Shown here: in pieces, positions 61,347-64,000 of the stretch
Numbering within the stretch: position 1 is the stretch's first letter
How the letters are laid out: each line of letters opens with the position of its first letter
Source of the DNA: GCA-003244245 sp052390115
GTDB lineage: Bacteria > Actinomycetota > Actinomycetes > Mycobacteriales > Pseudonocardiaceae
Assembly (NCBI GenBank): GCA_052390115.1
Contig: JBQTHE010000019.1
Coordinates: 5,237-69,236, forward strand
Reading direction: 5' to 3'
Length of the DNA: 64,000 bases
Program-made: the position numbers and the translations under genes
Notes under the pieces: model-generated
The model's database searches: none
What the model was told of the DNA's origin: nothing
Seen by the model: only the letters and a program-made list of their open reading frames with translations

Positions 61347-62711
61347 TCACGTGTGTCGCGGCACAGTGATCATGGGTAACTGGCTGGGATGCATCGTGAC
61401 TGCCATCCTCAGGTGAACGGGCTTACCGGCTACCGGCACCAGCTGCCACCGCGCGGCCACTGTCGCCGCCACGATCGCTACTTCAGTCTCTGCAAAGGAG
61501 TATCCGGGGCAGCGATGCAGGCCCGCACCGAAGGGGATGAACGCCCCCCTCGGCAGCCTCTCGGCCCGGTCGGGCAGCCATCGATCCGGGTCGAAGCGTG
61601 CCGGATCGGGATACAGGTGCGGATCGTAATGGAGTGCGTACTGGCTGAGCGCGACCTCGGTGCCCGGCTGAAGGTGAACACCGCCAAGGTCGACATCCGT
61701 ACGCGCTCGACGCATCAGGATCAGTATCGGGTACTTGCGCAGGACTTCGCTGATGATCCGCTGGGTGTACTCGAGTCTGGGAAGGTCGTCGAAGGTCGCC
61801 ATGCGACCTTCGAGCACTCGGTCGATCTCGGCGTGGAAGCGTCGCTCGATCTCGGGGTGCTGGCCGAGCTCGTGGAACAACCAGGCCAGGGTCACGGCGG
61901 TGGTTTCCATTCCGGCGGTCAGGATCGTGACGATCTCGTCGGAGACCTGCTGGTCGCTCATACCCTCGCCGGTGTCCTCGTCACGGGCCAGCAGCAGCGT
62001 GGACAGCAGGTCACCGTGATCCTTGCCCTCGGCACGCGCCGCCGCGATGACCTCCGCCACGACCCGCCGGAACCGGGCGGCGGCCTGGTCGAACCGCCGG
62101 TTGGCTGGGATGGGTAACCACTCGGGTGAGAAGGCACGGACCGTCAGGCACTTGGTCAGGATCGGCATCGAACGCTGGACCTCGGCGATCGCCTCCCGAC
62201 CCAGCTCGGTTGAGAAGAGAGTTCGCCCGACGACGGTGAGCGCCACGTCCTCCATTCGCTTGTCCACGGCGACGACCTCACCCGGCCGCCATGACTCGAT
62301 CAGGTCCGAAGCCACCCCTGCCATAGTGCGGACGTAACCGACGATTCGTTTGCGTTGAAACGCCGGCTGCACCAGCCGGCGTTGCCGACGATTAAAATCG
62401 CCGTTCGAGTTGGCCAGACCGTTGCCGAACAGCGGGCGTATCTTGTCGAAGAGTATCCCTTTGTCGAACCTGTCAGCGTTAATGGCCAGCACCTGCCAAG
62501 CAAGCTCGGGGCTGGTGACCACGTATACGGGCAGGGGGCCGAGATAGATTCGCACCACCTCCCCGTGCGACCGCAGCGACGACAGGAATCGAAACCGTCT
62601 GCCCAACAGCGACATCGTGTGACCAAGCAGCGGCAACCGACCGGGAGCAACCGGGGCGATGCCCTCTCCGCTTCGCGAGCCCTGACTCGTGATGTCCTGA
62701 CCAGCTGACAT
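61347..62711 (-). CDS. Cytochrome P450
   Basis: 454 residues from ATG 62711. I-helix AGMETTAVTLAWLFHELG, ExxR in ISEVLRKYP, PERF-like FDPDRWLPDR, and the heme loop FIPFGAGLHRCPGYSF with the Cys ligand. AGMET replaces the common AGxDT but keeps the acid-alcohol pair. The long N-terminal LGHTMSLLGRRFRFLSSLRSHGEVVRIYLG matches bacterial CYP102/CYP110-like classes more than CYP105. No redox partner is adjacent. Substrate unknown. Confidence 0.93.
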   Translation of the reverse strand: MSAGQDITSQGSRSGEGIAPVAPGRLPLLGHTMSLLGRRFRFLSSLRSHGEVVRIYLGPLPVYVVTSPELAWQVLAINADRFDKGILFDKIRPLFGNGLANSNGDFNRRQRRLVQPAFQRKRIVGYVRTMAGVASDLIESWRPGEVVAVDKRMEDVALTVVGRTLFSTELGREAIAEVQRSMPILTKCLTVRAFSPEWLPIPANRRFDQAAARFRRVVAEVIAAARAEGKDHGDLLSTLLLARDEDTGEGMSDQQVSDEIVTILTAGMETTAVTLAWLFHELGQHPEIERRFHAEIDRVLEGRMATFDDLPRLEYTQRIISEVLRKYPILILMRRARTDVDLGGVHLQPGTEVALSQYALHYDPHLYPDPARFDPDRWLPDRAERLPRGAFIPFGAGLHRCPGYSFAETEVAIVAATVAARWQLVPVAGKPVHLRMAVTMHPSQLPMITVPRHT

Positions 62712-62821
62712 ACCATCCACCCTCGCACACTGACGCCGCGACACTCAACGGTAGGCGCGATGCCCATGATCGCTCCGCTGGCCGATGGCCGACGATCCAC
62801 GTGATCGCCTAAGCTGCCCAC

Positions 62822-63661
62822 GTGCCCACCGAGGATGGCGAGGACCCGATGGCCGAGAACCCGGGCTGGGTGCCGTACGACGTCGAAACGACCGTGCCCA
62901 ATGCGGCGCGAATTTACGACTATTGGCTGGATGGCGCCCACAATTTCGCGGCCGACCGCGACATGGCGAACAAGATCCTACAGGCCGTGCCGGCGGCGCG
63001 GGACGCTGCCCGGATCAACCGGTCCTTCCTGCGCAGAGTGGTTCTCTTCATGGTCGACTCCGGAATCCGCCAGTTCCTCGACATCGGCTCCGGCATCCCG
63101 ACCGTGGGCAATGTGCACGAGATCGCCCAGCGAGCCGATCCCGAGTGCCGGATCGTGTACGTCGACAAAGAACCGGTCGCGGTCGCGCACAGCGAACTGC
63201 TGCTGGAGGGTAACGACCGGGCCGCGGTGATCCAGGCGAACCTGCGCGATGTCGAGGACATCCTCGACCATCCGCAGACCAAGAGCCTGCTGGACCTCGA
63301 TCAGCCGGTCGGCCTGCTGATGCTCTGGATGCTGCACTTCGTCCCGGATTCCTGGGACCCGCCGGGCATTCTGGCTCGATACCGGGACCGGCTCGCGCCC
63401 GGCAGCTACCTGGCATTGTCCCATGTCACGGTCGACGGCAATGTCGCTGGCCGGGACGAGGCAGCTCAGTTTTACGACAAAACCCCCGACCCGCTGTACC
63501 TCCGCAGTCACGAGGAGGTGTCTCGCTTGTTCGCCGGGTTCGAACTGGTCGAACCCGGGCTGGTGGGCAGCGCATTCTGGCGGCCCTCAGGACCGGGTGA
63601 CATCTCCGACAGCGCCGAAATGAACGCAGTCTCTTACGGCGGTGTCGGCCGCAAGCCGTGA
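62822..63661 (+). CDS. SAM-dependent methyltransferase, DUF574 family
   Basis: 279 residues from GTG 62822 (ATG 62849 is also good). The family start PNAARIYDYWLDGAHNFAADRDMA, FLDIGSGIPTVGNVHEIAQ (SAM-binding motif I), VYVDKEPVAVAHS (motif II), LLMLWMLHFVPD and LSHVT are all present. DUF574 proteins are common in actinomycetes as orphan methyltransferases; substrates are mostly unknown. A near-identical copy begins 42 bases downstream. Confidence 0.92.
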   Translation: MPTEDGEDPMAENPGWVPYDVETTVPNAARIYDYWLDGAHNFAADRDMANKILQAVPAARDAARINRSFLRRVVLFMVDSGIRQFLDIGSGIPTVGNVHEIAQRADPECRIVYVDKEPVAVAHSELLLEGNDRAAVIQANLRDVEDILDHPQTKSLLDLDQPVGLLMLWMLHFVPDSWDPPGILARYRDRLAPGSYLALSHVTVDGNVAGRDEAAQFYDKTPDPLYLRSHEEVSRLFAGFELVEPGLVGSAFWRPSGPGDISDSAEMNAVSYGGVGRKP

Positions 63662-63702
63662 CCGACCGATTGAGCTACCGCCGAAAGGATGACGAGGACC
63701 CG

Positions 63703-64000
63703 ATGGCCGAGAACCCGGATTGGGTGCCGCATGACGTCGACAAGATCGCACCCAATGCGGCTCGCGTCTACGACTACTGGCTGGATGGCGCCCACAACTT
63801 CGCGGCCGACCGCGACATGGCGAACAAGGCCCAACAGGCCATGCCCGGGATCCGGGACGCCGTCCGGATCAACCGGTCCTTCCTGCGCAGAGTGGTTCTG
63901 TTCATGGTCGACTCCGGAATCCGCCAGTTCCTCGACATCGGCTCCGGCATCCCGACCGTCGGCAATGTGCACGAGATCGCCCAGCGAGCCGATCCCGAGT
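63703..64000 (+). CDS. SAM-dependent methyltransferase, DUF574 family, second copy (cut by window end)
   Basis: The open frame from ATG 63703 (TTG 63670 is possible) continues past the window. MAENPDWVPHDVDKIAPNAARVYDYWLDGAHNFAADRDMA matches the first copy. From about base 63870 to the end, only two of ~130 bases differ from the upstream gene. This is a recent tandem duplication or gene conversion. Confidence 0.9.
   Translation, partial: MAENPDWVPHDVDKIAPNAARVYDYWLDGAHNFAADRDMANKAQQAMPGIRDAVRINRSFLRRVVLFMVDSGIRQFLDIGSGIPTVGNVHEIAQRADPE

Overview
The window is high-GC DNA from a filamentous actinomycete, most likely of the Pseudonocardiaceae or a close relative. The clues are an HTH-DUF5753/DUF397 pair, DUF3558 lipoproteins, DUF574 methyltransferases, frequent GTG/TTG starts, and the gene order topA - MFS - holB - tRNA-Thr. 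The taxonomic call is inferred from gene content only.

Layout: 0-3.1 kb holds an HTH/DUF397 regulator pair and a decaying cluster of PIN-type toxin-antitoxin (TA) genes. 3.4-8.9 kb is one minus-strand sugar operon (isomerase, FGGY kinase, sugar porter, GH172 hydrolase) whose logic fits D-arabinose/D-arabinan use. 9.2-18.9 kb is an accessory region: a SIMPL lipoprotein, a peptide-like small ORF, a caspase - unknown - metallo-beta-lactamase-fold operon, a membrane-anchored hydrolase, and a cytoplasmic M14 carboxypeptidase with a separately encoded prodomain-like partner. 18.9-23.4 kb has housekeeping genes (DUF3817, kinase, DoxX, SelO, DUF1508). 23.8-29.7 kb looks like a decayed integrative element at tRNA-Thr: a degenerate tRNA-Thr copy, a RelBE-like TA pair, an istB fragment, a broken surface protein, a broken integrase and the intact tRNA. 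30-43 kb is core: holB, an MFS protein, lipoproteins, topA, a proton-pumping pyrophosphatase and a DUF1998 helicase, followed by a VapBC pair.

The most interesting segment is 45.7-54.9 kb. A FxSxx-type RiPP cassette (precursor, radical SAM maturase FxsB, HExxH peptide hydroxylase) converges on a gene for a large EAD2 - NB-ARC - TPR NTPase that resembles an NLR-type immune sensor. Divergent from that NTPase are a lipase-like alpha/beta hydrolase and a caspase-EAD2 protein. The matching EAD2 domains on sensor and caspase suggest a regulated-cell-death or immune switch joined to a peptide-modification system. A second, unrelated caspase operon lies 37 kb upstream. The window ends with malQ, a cysteine-free HesB-like protein, a degenerate GGDEF-EAL protein, a secreted hydrolase, a P450, and the first of two near-identical DUF574 methyltransferase genes plus part of the second.

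Non-coding structure: six long imperfect or perfect hairpins sharing GAACTCRAC arms are scattered in intergenic DNA. Two of the sites are MITE-like elements with GTCCCGTRGATC-type terminal inverted repeats next to CTAG-like target sites.
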